Shown here: positions 45,814 through 57,845 of the stretch, in pieces
Layout of the letters: each line of letters begins with the position of its first letter
Numbering within the stretch: the first letter of the stretch is position 1
NCBI RefSeq assembly: GCF_002878395.1
Contig: NC_061120.1
Span: 118,966,481-119,030,480 of the forward strand
Source: Capsicum annuum
Taxonomy: Eukaryota; Streptophyta; Magnoliopsida; Solanales; Solanaceae
DNA: 64,000 nt
Direction: 5' to 3'
Translations under genes and position numbers: made by a program
Notes under the pieces: generated by a model
Database searches by the model: none
What the model saw: the letters and a program-made list of their open reading frames with translations, nothing else
What the model was told of the DNA's origin: nothing

Positions 45814-46461
45814 TTTTCACAACACGAGACTACCCTCTAGTCATAAAATGGTTCTTGAAACCACAAGTGATCCCAAACTAACTCATGAACTGGAATTATA
45901 CTTGAGAAACTAATTTAGAATATATTAAATATCTAGTTTATTTGTGTGGAAACATAGTTATAATGAAATCTGAATAAGTAGAAATTGATAAAGTTTACAA
46001 TCTGATAAACCTCTACTATACTGACTATAGGTACTTGGGAAATGCCTCCAAATACCATAATAAATACATATGAATAATAAAAATACAACATAGCACATTA
46101 ACTAAAACTAACTAGAGTTCCCAAAATAGGAGAACTTATCACTTGTTGGCTGAAAGATGCAACCTATCTGACCCTGGTGTAAAGGATGTATATTATAAAG
46201 GATGTATCCACAAATGCATAAATGTGTTCAGTATGTTGGAATGTACTGAGTATATGGAGGCATGAACTAAATCATAAAAATATTTCAAACATGCTGTAAA
46301 AATGAGGGTATAAATTATTTGTTGAAATCTACATTTGAAACATGAATATACATGAAAATTATAAATCATAGAGATTTTATAAGTCATGAGCTGAAAATAA
46401 TTCTATAATTGAAGAGATGGTAGAAACATAAATGTTGTAAGTCAATTTCTTGTGGGGCTAA
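45814..46461 (-). repeat. E7 5' LTR, left segment
   Basis: Aligns with 39552-40270. Ends in GGGGCTAA where E6 is inserted; the continuation GCTGAAAATATT starts at 51723. Confidence 0.8.
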
Positions 46462-47848
46462 TGTAATACCCCAAATTTTCTTCTTAGCTAATTTCATACC
46501 AAGAATGCCTAGTATTAGCTTCTAAAGTGAATGATAATTATTCCATGAGGAATTTTTAATATTTTTACTTTTTTTCATGTGAAAAATTCAATAAAATTTC
46601 CATCGATGTAAAATTTGCCCAAATTCGACACCCGGGCGAAGAGTTAGAGTCTTTTTAGTGAAACAGTGTATCACCTGAGCCTCCAGCGCATCACGGAGAT
46701 AGCTCAAATGGAAATTGTCAATTTCCAATATTTCTCCAAAATAGTGGTTCGTTGTGCCAAACTTCCAGGTCACAGACAAGGTGGCAATACGATAGCTCCC
46801 ATCACGCCCCCATGCAATTTCCCATTTGTCAATTTCCAGTGACTTGGCGTGATAGTGGCGCATCGTACGAAGGATGAAAATTGAGAAATTTTCTCAAAAA
46901 TGAAATACGTGTCCTAGGGTTAAAAGGGACAATTTCCCCACCCTATATAAGCCTTATAACATGAGATTTAGCCATTATTCAGCAACTTATACTCAATTAC
47001 TCTAAAAAAACTCTCAAGAATAAGCCATAGGGTTTTCATAGAAGGTTTAATTCCAATGGAATTTATCATCAAATTTCAAGAATCTCTCCCTCAATCTTCA
47101 TAAAATCACGAACTAAGGTATGCATAGTGTTCATCCACGAATCCCTTTCATTCATGGAGTCTAAGAATCATGTTTAAAATAACCTATTATGATTTTCTTG
47201 TTGTGATTTGATCATGTTCGTGTTGCCAGTTGTTATTCATGTTTCAAGATGGTGCCTTAATGGCTTTCCATGAAGTATTTGAGTTTGTTGTTTGAATACC
47301 TATGAGTTTGGGTAGTTTTAGATTCTTAAATTGATGATTTTATCTATGCTATAAATTGTGCATGTAAGGTGTTAGATAAAATGCCTAGAATGATAGAATA
47401 ATGTTCCTTATGACTCAATAGTATCTAAATGGCAAGTCACAGCTAACCCTTATGATGCAACATAATTTCTAAGATCTTGTTGTGTATTGACTGTTGTATT
47501 ATGCAACGTTCATGATATTGAAATCATGCAAGTATGTACATGTTATATGCATTCCTTTCTATGATCAAGACTATGATAACCTATGATCAAAAAATATTAT
47601 TGATTGTTGGAGTTGGTCATGTATTCAGGAATGTCATGCCTTGTCAGTTTCCTTCTATCGAGTCCTAGGGGTACTTGTACCTGAAAAATATAGCCGTGTG
47701 CCTAGAGCCATGTCATGTTTTGATGGTCACTCAGTCAAGCCATGTTCTATAGAAGTCAGTCAGTCACGTGACTCAGGAAATCTCATAAATCTAATGACTC
47801 AGTACTCAATAAGATCAGTAATCTCATAAACTCAGTCAGTTAACAGAT
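46462..47848 (+). repeat. E6 5' LTR, truncated
   Basis: Starts TGTAATACCCCAAATTTTC, TATA box TATATAAG at 46944-46951, donor-like AAG|GTATGC at 47117/47118. Joined to integrase at about 47848, where the solo LTR at 32493 continues for about 1.1 kb more. Confidence 0.8.
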
Positions 47849-47861
47849 TTTTTCTCCTAAG

Positions 47862-49228
47862 GGGGATATGGTGTGCATCATTGTTAGAGTCTTCTGTGTG
47901 TTCCAGGTGTAGATGACTTGAGGCAGCAAATTTTTTTTGAAGTGCATGGTGCGTGATACTCTATTCATCCAGTGGCCACTAATATGTACCACGACTTACG
48001 GGAGATCTATTGCTGGAGTGGGATAAAGAGAGATGTTGTAGAGTTTGTGGCTAAGTGCTCTATATGCCAGCAAGTTAAGATAGAGCGATAGAAACATCGT
48101 GGTTCTGTGTAGGAGTTCATCATTCTTACTTGGAAGTGGGAAGAAGTGAACATGGACTTCGTGATGGGTTTACCTCAAACTCGACATCAGCATGACTCAA
48201 TTTAGGTCATAGTAGACAGAATAACCAAGTTATCTCATTTCCTTCCAGGTCATACCTCTTATTCAGCCGAGGATTATGCCAAACTATATATCAGGGATTT
48301 GGTTAGATTACACGGTGTTCCATTCACTATCATCTTAGATTGAGGTACTTAGTTCACCTCTTACTTCAAGAAAGCATTCCAAAACTGTCTTGGTACCTAA
48401 GTTCATCTCAGTACAACCTTTCATCCTTAGATAGATGGTCTAGCAGAAAGGATAATTCAGACTTTAGAAGATATTCTAAGGGCATAAGTAATTGATTTCA
48501 AGGGTAGTTGGGATGACCACTTGCCTTTTATTGAGTTTGCATACAACAATAGTTATAATTTAAGTATTCAGATGGATCTATTCGAAGCTCTCTATGGTAG
48601 GAAATGTTGATCTCTAATCGGTTAGTTTGAAGTTAGTGAGGCCTCAGTCATAGGGCCAGACTTAGTGTTTGATGCCTTAGAGAAAGTCTAGTTGATCAAA
48701 GAAAGACTCCGGGCTGCTCAGAGCTAACAGAAGTCCTATGCAGATGTGCATAGAAAAGATCTCAAGTTTGAGATTAGTTATTATGTCTATATCAATATCT
48801 CTACCATGAAGGGAGTGAAGAGGTTCGGCAAGAAGGGAAAGCTCAGTCCCCAATATGTCGGCCCCTTCAAGATTCTTAGTCGCTTCAGCAAGGTAGCTTA
48901 TGAGGTTGATTTACCTTCAGATCTAGCCTCAGTTCATCCTGTCTTTCATGTCTCTTTGCTCAATAAGTACGTAGGTGATCGATTAGTCGTAGTCCTTATT
49001 CAGAGCATTGCTATTCAGAATAACCTCTCTTATGAAGATGTTCCAGTTGAAATCTTAGACTATCCGACTCGTATATTAAGGAACAAAGAAGTCCCTCTAG
49101 TCAAAGTTCTTTGGCGAAATCAATCTGTCGAGGGAGCTACTTGGGAAGTAGAAGCATACATGCGTGCAAAGTATCCTCACCTCTTTCCCTCTAATCCAGA
49201 TCAATCTAAAGGTAACAGTTCTCCTTAA
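47862..49228 (+). pseudogene. E6 integrase with chromodomain tail
   Basis: One continuous reading frame of about 455 codons with around 14 in-frame stops, all before 48730. Order: LCVPGVDDLRQQI, zinc-finger end FVAKCSICQQVK, catalytic core with WKWEEVNMDFVMGLPQTR (first Asp), LD-stop-GT-stop-FTS (second Asp), LAERIIQTLEDILR (Glu). Then [21 protein letters not shown], and an open 160-codon C-terminus (48746-49228): [42 protein letters not shown], and the chromodomain-like tail [20 protein letters not shown] then [13 protein letters not shown]. The tail keeps its Trp residues. No frameshift was needed to read it, so decay is mostly point mutation. It cannot make an active integrase. Confidence 0.85.
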
Positions 49229-49578
49229 GTTTATTTAGCTTCATGTTCAGTATTCAGTGAAAACATGGTATTCAGTTTCATGCTCATGTTCCATCACAAA
49301 CTTGGTATCAAGTTCCATTGAACATTCAGTCATGCATTCATGTACCAACTAAGTTATATAATTATGCATGAGACATGCATTCTCATTGTGAGAAAATTTA
49401 GTTCATTAGAGCACTCAGTTATGCATTCATGAATTAGTTACACATGCATCAAATGTGCATGTTCAGTATGTTATGTTCAGCTTGTCAGTCATGACTTTAT
49501 GTTCCAGTTATCCATGTCAGTTTATGTTTAGCTTATTGTTCCTCCACTTAACCAGTCTTATTCGAGGATGAATGTTCC
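49229..49578 (+). other. E6 3' UTR
   Basis: Non-coding, with repeated words such as CATGCATTCATG and GTTCAGTATTCAG (49240-49540). Ends at TTCGAGGATGAATGTTCC, conserved (opposite strand) next to the E0 and E3 tracts. Confidence 0.6.
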
Positions 49579-49590
49579 CAAGGGGGAGAT
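49579..49590 (+). promoter_or_regulatory. Polypurine tract of E6
   Basis: CAAGGGGGAGAT, the same tract as in E3, just before the 3' LTR. Confidence 0.85.
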
Positions 49591-49592
49591 AT

Positions 49593-51722
49593 TATAATAC
49601 CCTAAATTTTCTTCTTAGCTAATTTCATCCCAAGAATGCCTAGTATTAGCTTCTAAAGTTATTGATGATTATTCCATGAGTAATTCTCAAGATTTTCACT
49701 TTTTATCATATGGAGAATTCAATAATCTTCCATCGATATAAAATTCGCCAAATTCAACACCCGGGCGAAGAGTTAGAGCCTTTTTAGTGAGACAGTGTAT
49801 CATCTGAGCCTCTAGCACATCACGGAGATAGCTCAAATAAAAATTATCAATTTTCAGTATTTCTCTACGATAGTGGCACATCGTGCCAAACTTCAAGGTC
49901 ATAGACAAGGTGGTAATGCGATAGCTCCACGTTGGGCCCACATGCAATTTCCCATTTGTCACTTTCCAGTGACTAGGCGCGATAGTGGTACGTCGCACCA
50001 AGGATGAAACTTAGGAAATTTTCTCAAAAATTAAAGACGTATCCTAGGGTTAAAAGGGTCAATTTGCCCACCCTATATAAGCCTTATAACAAGAGATTTG
50101 GCCATAATTCAGCAACTTATACTCAATTACTCTAAAAAACTCTCAAGAACAAGCTTCATAGAAGGTTTAATTCCAAGTGAATTCATCATTATATTTCAAG
50201 AATCTCTCCGTTAATCATCACAAAATCACGAACTAAGGTATGCATAGTGTTCATCCATGGATCCCTTTCATTCGTGGAGTCAAAGAATCATGTTTTAAAT
50301 AACCTATTGTGATTTTCTTGTTATGATTTGATCATGTTCATGTTGATATTTGTTATTTATGTTTCAAGATGGTGTCTTGATGACTTTTCATGAAGTATGT
50401 GAGTTTTTTGATTGGAAACCTATGAGTTTGGGTAGTTATAGATTCTAAAATTAATGATTTCACTTAGAATGATAGAATCATGTTCCTTATGACTCAATAG
50501 TATCTAAATGACAAGTCCATGCTAATCCTTATGATGCAACACAATTTTGATGCTCTTATTGTGTATTGACTGTTGTGTTATGCAATGTTCATGATATTGA
50601 AATAATGCAAGTATGTACATGTTATATGTATTCCCTTCCATGACAAAGACTATGATAACCATGTGAAACATGAAATCCCTTATTTATGGCATTATGAATT
50701 ATGAACTTTATTCCTATGATCAAGAAGTATTATGGATTATTGGTGGTGGTCATGTATTCAGGAATGTCATGCCTTGTCAGTTTCCTTCTCTCGAGTCCGG
50801 GGGGTACTTGTATGCGAAAAATATAGTTGTGTGCATAGATTCATGTCATGTTTTCATGATCTCTCAGTTTCAATATCAGTCTTAGTAAAAGAACTCAGAC
50901 AGTTCTTTTGATTTCAGGACTGTCAGATATAGTCAACTCAGTCACAGTACGGAACTCAGATAGTTCCATCAGATTTAGGACTGTCAGACATAGTCACTCA
51001 TGTTATCAGTTATTTTAGCTATCGAAACTCTAGTATCAGTCATGCTAGATAACAGTAAATTTATGTCATCAGTATATAGATTCAGTTATCATGTTATTAC
51101 GATCTTAGTTTCTATGTATTTATATGTGCACTCTCACGATCATACTAGTCAGTTAGTTATTATCATTCATGCATGTAAGACCCATGTATTCAGCCTACCT
51201 TACACGTATACTCAGTATATTCTTTTGTACTGGCGCATTTGCGCTATGGTATTTTTTTTATGTTACACCATATATTCAGAGACACGACTCTCAGATCAGC
51301 AACAGCAGTAGGATTTCAGGGTTCAAAATTTTAGTAGTGAGTCCTCATTCTCCAAGGACGTGATTTTATTTTATCATATCAATTCAGTTTTCAGTTGACG
51401 GAGTTAGTTGGGGGGACATGTCCCATCAACTCCTTAGTCAAACAATTAGAGGCTTTCAGACGACTACAGTATTTTTAATGTTTTTCATACTTTAATATTT
51501 CAGTTTTGTTTTGGTATCGATATACCACTCTATGTTAGATGTTATTGTTATTATCCAATTATGTTTAGTATTGAACCTTACGGCCTCTCAGTGTATGTTT
51601 TTGTATTTTCATGTCATATTATGCGGTGTACAAGTACAGATATCAGTCATGGGTTAGCTTGTGGTCCTTCAGGGTCATATGCACCGTGTAGAGTTCTAGT
51701 TTAGATAATCGGGGGCGTTACA
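49593..51722 (+). repeat. E6 3' LTR, 2130 bp
   Basis: Starts TATAATACCCTAAAT (TG end mutated to TA), ends GGGGGCGTTACA. TATA box at 50074-50081, donor-like AAG|GTATGC at 50237/50238. Frames at 49696, 50670, 51000 and 51169 lie within it and are not genes. Confidence 0.85.
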
Positions 51723-54051
51723 GCTGAAAATATTATTAAGGTTGTATTGAGGATGACGTATAATTACTAGATATGAAAATATGTGGGGGAAACTGACTTA
51801 ACTCAAGGATATGAATATACAAATATACTGAGCCTCAATGAATAAACATACAAAACCAATATAACATGTATTAAGTAGATCTAATTAATTGGATGACTAA
51901 TGCCTGTGTGATCGAGAAACTTAAATCTAAGTAAAGGGATAACTAATATCTGTATGCTAAGTAGTGGATATATGAATACTAATCAACTGATATCTAAATA
52001 TTGAACAACTAACATCTAAATACTGATTAGATGGTATTTGGACAGGTTAAAATCCATAGGATATTATGCATATGAAATATGGACTAACTGAACAATATGA
52101 GATAACTGAGCATGAATGCATAAATATTTAATATCTTAGAATGCAAGACAAAGCATAAATCGATATTGAGATAAACCTATATTCTAGGAGATTGAAAATT
52201 GTATAACTAAAAATATATAAACTTGGTCAAGCAAACCTAAACTAATAACACACTGAAAACTATACTGACTATGGGAGGTATAATCTAATAGATATGCCGC
52301 AATTTGAGCTAATCGGCATCCAACCTATAACCCCAATTAGAAGGGTATCAGTACTGTGCCACGGGTACTAACACTGGCTATGTGGATCCACTAAACTAAT
52401 GTCCTGAAGGACCAGGGTATCAAGCCTAAACTTATGGGTGACCCCATGAGAGGAAATCAAGCCTAAATTAATGGGTCACCCCTCATATCCTACACTGGCT
52501 ATGTAGTTCTAGAACATCGGGACTGCTACTAATGACTTTTCCTAACTGATGGGGAAGCCGTCATCCCTGCACTCACTCGGTGCTAAATCTTACTTCCAAC
52601 TAAACTAACACAGAAATTATGAACCGGTGCATACACTGATGACTAATAGGCTCAAACATAGTATTCTGCAAAATGACAGTGCATCATGCATAATTTGAAG
52701 TAACCAAGAAAATGTAAACTGATGTCTTTAACATGGAGTAAAACTAGTAAGTTCGTTATAAAAATGATAATCTGGATATGGGAATAAAATCATGATTCTG
52801 ACTGAATTGTTACTTGAAAACAAAAACATGCAAAACACATAGGTATCAAGTGTTCATAACGCACTCACTGAAAGATTATAATATACAATATCAAACTTTA
52901 AATATTGTAGTTTACAATCATGGATCAAAGACCCCAAACATGGATATTTCATCAACATGTAAGAGTTATAAACTGGAACGTGGGAATGTCTTAAACATGA
53001 GGAAGCAATATGATTATATGGATAAATTCATAATCTGGAGACTTAACATGTAATTTGCTTAAATAAAACATGGGAAACAGAAATTTAAAGCATAAGGAAG
53101 TCAAATCTTCCATGGAATCATACATGGGCTGAATTGAATTTAAACTACCATGAAAAAACATGAATTAAACCTTTCATGAACATATAAAATACCATAGTAA
53201 ATGAAAAAATCCATAATTTACTTGAAATTGAAGTTTTTTGGGCTCCATGGGTGAAGGGACCTATGAATGAATATCCACATACCACACTAGATGAATTCTT
53301 GAAGATTCCTTGAGGATTTCTTGAACTTGAAGCTTAAATTCCTTGGTTTCTTAAGAAAAAGGCATGAATCTTGTTCTTGGGAAGAGGGGAGGGTTTTGAA
53401 TCATTAATTTATTGATATGGGTCTAAGGGAAGGGAAATAATGTTCTTAAGAACCCCTTATAATGATTAGGAGTGGTTAGGGATGGTTTAGGGGCATGAAA
53501 AGACTTCAATGCCCTTGATTCAAAACAACATGGAGCACCTTTGGCACTATGAAATTACCATTCGACTCATGGCCAATCGCACAACCCCTAAGTGGGTGTA
53601 GCATGGCCAATCGTACATCCCTTAAGTGTGAGTCACATTTCCAATTGAACACCCTTTGTAGTGTCCCTTTGCGATTATCAATCAATGCACGACCTTCGCT
53701 TGGACATAACTTTTTGCTCGGGAATCGGATAAGGCAAAATTTGTATTATTGGAAAATTAATTCAATTATCCACAATTTAGTGGATCTTGATCTAAAAAAT
53801 TCAACATATATAAAATATTATACACATTCAAAGTAGACCCTTGTAGAATCGAATACAAAAATTTTGTCGAATCAATGACTCTTACTCAATTTTTCTCTAA
53901 GTGTTTCCTATGAACCTTTTTCACCTTGTTAGAACTTTACACACTAGGATAATGATCATGACACATGGATTCAAATACAAATCAATGGATTGAAGTTTAC
54001 CCACATAGAAATAACGACTCTATTTCTAGCTAAAAAATTCTTGGTATTAAA
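51723..54051 (-). repeat. E7 5' LTR, right segment
   Basis: Aligns with 40270-42609; together with 45814-46461 it gives 2977 bp. U3 words (ATGGCCAATCGTACATCCC) at 53560-53660; donor-like TG|GTATGT (minus) near 53280. Frames at 52814 and 53549 are chance. Confidence 0.8.
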
Positions 54052-54179
54052 ATTCTACTCGAGAGAACAACCAAGACCAACACAAACAATCAAAGAAATA
54101 CAAAAGTTGAACTAAATTGTGATTTAAATAACATTAACCTTGTTTTCTAGTTGTGTTGAGTGTATTATTGATAGGTACC
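54052..54179 (+). other. E8 leader, second part, with acceptor-like end
   Basis: Continues the leader interrupted at 39551. Ends GTGTATTATTGATAG|GTACC before the gag ATG. Two E4 copies have the same TAG|GT(A) arrangement before their ATG. Confidence 0.55.
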
Positions 54180-55560
54180 ATGGCACCAGGTGACGAGATC
54201 CAATCTAGCTCAAGTAGGACAAGCTTTGAAACTCTTATAGAAGGTATAATGGGGTTTCAACTAGATATGAATGAGATATTTTCTAGTTTGGAGGGGAGAG
54301 TGACAAATTTAGAGGAAGAATGGTTAGTGTGGAAGGAAATCAAAATTTTTCAAATTCTACTCCTTAACACCACCTCCGGGCTTCTTCATGTGGATAATCC
54401 CAAGAGACCTTATCTACTATCTCTCCAAAAACTCTCCACCATATATTCCACCCTCTCCCATAATTAAGTGCTCCCTTACCTACTACTACCGACCAAACCG
54501 CATTACATGTATCCCGACCACTACAATTTCATTAACAAAAACCCCAAAACCTTTCCTAAGCTCCATACTTTCTCACCTCACCCTATCAAATACCACAAAA
54601 TAAAGTTCCAAACTACTAAGTTACCCAAGGATTCAACCCTAAAGGCCTCAATACACTCTACTATCCACCCTATCAAGTACGACAAATCCAAACCTCACAC
54701 TACCAAAGACCACCAATTCCATATCCACCCTATCAAACTCTACCTAACTAAATGCAACTAAACTAAATGTCATTCATTGGAGTTCAAAGAGAGTTTGTAG
54801 GATATGAAGAAGAAGGGTATGGATGTAGTGCACATGGATATGTTCCAAAGGATCGAGGTGGTTATGAAGGTCGAGACATGGGCCTTAATTCTATCAAGAT
54901 TACACTTCCTACATTTAATGGTGGTAGTGATCCCGAAGGGTACCTCAAATTAGAGTCGCAATGTGATAGGATCTTCCAAGCTAAAAAATTGCCTGATGTT
55001 AAAAAAATAACCAATGTCATTGCTCAATTTGATGGATATGCTTTTAATAGGTGGGAATCGGCTAAGAGAACACAAGGGATTCTTCATGGAGGTCAATATC
55101 TAACTTGGTAAGTAATGAATACCCTTATGAGTGCAAAGTTTGTACCCGAGAGATATACACAATGGTTTCTTTCTAAGTTAAAAAATTTAAGATAAGAAGA
55201 CAAGTGTGTTGAAGCATACTATGATGAATTCAAAAATCTACTCTTGAAGCTTGATTACAACGAGGATGAAAATCACGGATGAAAAGCACACCAAGATTCT
55301 AATTAAGATGGGATTGAACCAACAAAATTTTCTCTCGAATATTAATACACAAGTTTTCTCGGATGGATGATATCTAGATATGGCTATTGATGTTGAGAGA
55401 GATATCAAATTAGAGAAGGAGGTAACTAAGATTAAGATGGGGAGTCAAGGCTCTAAGTTTAAGAGGAATTTTGAGAAGAAAACCATTAAGAGTAATTAGC
55501 CAAGGCACCCACCTAGAGAAAGAGGTAATCCTAATCTTAAGGGTACTTAATGTTTTAGAT
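54180..55560 (+). pseudogene. E8 gag
   Basis: Starts MAPGDEIQSSSSRTSFETLI with a short coiled-coil-like stretch (FSSLEGRVTNLEEEW). A frameshift near 54350-54470 leads into a Pro/His/Lys/Thr-rich low-complexity region (54468-54761). The capsid-like core is in the frame 54767-55111 (LNSIKITLPTFNGGSDPEGY, FDGYAFNRWESAK, ending LTW at a stop) and runs on past stops as FVPERYTQWFLSKLKNLR and VEAYYDEFKNLLLKL: the retrotransposon gag domain. Zinc knuckle CFRCQG-stop-GHRISKYP lies near 55550-55580. Several stops. Gag would package E8 RNA, using enzymes from another element. Confidence 0.75.
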
Positions 55561-55892
55561 GTCAAGGATGAGGTCACCGAATAAGTAAATACCCAACACG
55601 AAGAACTATCATACTCTAAGAAGGTGATCCATTATACAAAGATGAAAAGGAGAAAAAAGAGGGAGTTCATGAGCTTATTGAAAATGTGGAGCTTGCTGTG
55701 AAGGGGATATCATCATCCTAAATATGCTAGACAACAAAGTGCCATTTGAGGGTGCTTGGCCTTAAGAAAGAGAGATTAGCATTCCACTCTGCTTGGCTAT
55801 GCACATTATGCTTGATCCCACATTTAAAAACTCCCCGGAAGTCCTTTGTATTGAACATGATAGACTTCTAAATTTGAGGATAATTTTTCTTT
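55561..55892 (+). other. E8 remnant between gag and 3' LTR
   Basis: Gag tail, rich in Glu and Lys (EGDPLYKDEKEKKEGVHELI), then about 200 bases without recognisable coding. No protease, RT or integrase. Confidence 0.5.
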
Positions 55893-55905
55893 AAGAAGGA
55901 ATGGG
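55893..55905 (+). promoter_or_regulatory. Polypurine tract of E8
   Basis: AAGAAGGAATGGG directly before TGATATTAG; same place and form as the E4 tract. Confidence 0.65.
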
Positions 55906-56217
55906 TGATATTAGTGAGAGTGCTTAATAGTATTTTTATTGAAACTTGTTGGGAGTTTAGTTAGTTATTGAGAAGCCTAGGTGCTCGGGATTCTATTTCC
56001 GTTGTGTCCTCGTAAGAGATCTCTATTTTCGGTAATTGATAGGAAGGTCTTAGGTTTTAAGATACCCTTTGGTTTTCCCCTATTTATTGATTTATGTCAA
56101 TCTACGTATCTTTTACTTTATCATTCCATTTCTTCATTTCCTTACTTTGTGCTTTCATATTTAGTGTTTTCCTTTGTTTTCGTGTCATTTCCTTTTTCAT
56201 ATTTTTGTCTCGTATCA
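55906..56217 (+). repeat. 3' LTR of E8, 312 bp (deleted form)
   Basis: Starts TGATATTAGTGAGAGTGC, ends CTCGTATCA. Lacks the 225-base part of the 5' LTR that holds the TATA box. Keeps GTCCTCGTAAGAG, a GTAAGA word conserved with 38052. Confidence 0.85.
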
Positions 56218-57845
56218 AGGTCAAGTATCATAACTGCAACTCGGACCCAGGAGTATATAACTAGTGTAATAGTAACTCCTTAACCCAATAAACTATGATC
56301 CAATATACCAAGTCAAGTAGTAAATCTTGTATGAAAGGATCCAAAATATTGATGTATGGTGAACACACTTATAATCTAAGGTGATAGAATTTGATAAGCA
56401 CAATAAATATTTAATCTTAAGGGTCGATTAACCCTTTTATCCCCAATCTACTAAATTAGGCTAAGTCATGATATTCTAATCATAAACATGTCCTATCATA
56501 CCCACCTAGCATGCAATCTACACTACCCATCATCTTATGAAGAAAATTAGATCGAAGCCTATCTCAATACAGAATTGCAAGTCTTAAGTTATCCACAACT
56601 TGATCATCTTTGCTCCATGATCGCAAAATGCTGCCACACTATTAAAATAATAGTGTATAGGTCAATAGGAGTAAAATGAGACCCATATTTCTATATAAAA
56701 GCTTGGTCTAGAAATTAGGTCAATAATAGGCCTGTGGGGCCCATAAATGGAATCTAAAATTTATCTTTCACGAAGTCTCTTGAAGGTCAAGGAATGTGTG
56801 CTAAAAATTTAAGCACAAATGGTACATAAATTAGGGCCCAAATCAGCTCCTAAGGTCTGAGTATTTTAAGACCTAATTTCTAAGGAATTTTTGATTAAAA
56901 AGGATGGAGTTTGGCAGGTAAATAATGGAAAATGATCAAGGAGTGTTAGGCTAACTTACCTTAGCTTCAATAGATAATTACCCAAACTTTATCTCTTATC
57001 AAGCTCTTAAATTAGTGGAAAATGGTTGAGAAAATGAGGGAAAAGTGGGAGAACAAGAGGGATTTAACAATCCCTATGTACCGCTAAAGAGGTCACCTGT
57101 CCTCTTAAATGGCTACTTCTTAAGCAACACAAGACCGATCATGCACCCAAACAATGGAAAGTGGGCATCGCTAAAGTTGTCTCTTGGCTGCTAAAATAAT
57201 GTTCACTTAAGCGGACCTTGATCGTTGAAGTAAGCCTCAACCAAATGGCTAAGGCTACTACAGTGCCTTTTGGTCTCCCAACAACTACTTCTTAAGCGAC
57301 TCTTTGATCGCTTAAGCAGTCATACAAGATATCAGGCACTAAATTTTTGGCTAAGTCCAAATAGACTCCGATCGAGTTCTTGGGATTCATTCAGAACCCC
57401 ATGCGCCCAAACAAATTGTGCTACCATACGAAATTCAACATTTCAAACTTCATTAAACCATAAAAACTTTCAAATGAGGTTATTTTGACTAAAAGTGTGG
57501 CCTACACATGTAGTTCCATTTTATAGAATCCACCTGATAGCCCAAAATGAGTTAGGAAGCCTTGGGACCAGAACCAAGGTCCCTCTATCATAAAATCAAT
57601 GTACCAGAACTGATGGCACTATTGGAATCTCATCTGAGGTCGTTTACAAGAAGTTTTGGTCTAACACCAATACCTTCTTAGTTAAACCTCCAAAATAGAG
57701 AAATGATCCAAAAAACAAAATGAAGTATCCCAGAATCAAAGCGATAGTTTTTCCATGTCATAAATGACCTGTAGTCATTGTGGGAAGGCTCAAAATGTCA
57801 AAAATATGTGAAACTCCAGGTAGTGACCCTCCAGGTCATTATAAT
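56218..57845 (-). repeat. LTR of E1 family, minus strand (E9)
   Basis: Minus strand begins TATAATGACCTGGAGGGTCA at about 57845 and shares GGTCATTTATGAC and TCATTTTGGGCTATC with the E1 LTR at 3526. Words of the TCGCTTAAGC/TCGCTAAAG type recur at 57080-57320. An exact donor consensus AAG|GTAAGT (minus) lies at 56960/56959. The left end is not defined; E8 may have inserted into it. The frame 57270-57488 is chance. Confidence 0.55.

Larger units (their letters stand above)
46462..51722 (+). mobile_element. Chromovirus E6 nested in E7 LTR
   Basis: 5' LTR fragment 46462-47848, integrase region 47862-49228, 3' UTR, polypurine tract, 3' LTR 49593-51722. Flanks GCTAA (46457-46461) and GCTGA (51723-51727) match at four of five, and the intact sequence GGGGCTAAAAAT at 40267 shows the empty target in the sister LTR. 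A deletion removed the end of the 5' LTR, gag, protease, RT and RNase H. Lineage Del/Tekay-like. Confidence 0.85.
39552..54051 (-). mobile_element. LTR element E7 nested in E8
   Basis: Minus strand: 5' LTR 54051-45814 (interrupted by E6), decayed internal region 45813-42610, 3' LTR 42609-39552. Flanks ATTAT (39547-39551) and ATTCT (54052-54056) match at four of five. Removing it restores a continuous E8 leader. Its own length without E6 is about 9.2 kb. Gypsy class is inferred from the primer site, the polypurine-adjacent wording and weak RNase H/integrase traces. Confidence 0.75.
37727..56217 (+). mobile_element. Gag-only LTR element E8, split by nested E7 and E6
   Basis: 5' LTR 37727-38263, primer-binding site 38266, leader to 39551, nested E7 (39552-54051), leader end, gag (54180-55560), polypurine tract about 55893-55905, 3' LTR 55906-56217. 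Flanks are AGTTC (37722-37726) and AGGTC (56218-56222), matching at four of five positions. There is no room for pol between the zinc knuckle and the 3' LTR (about 330 bases), so E8 is non-autonomous. Without the nested DNA it would be about 4.0 kb. Confidence 0.8.
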
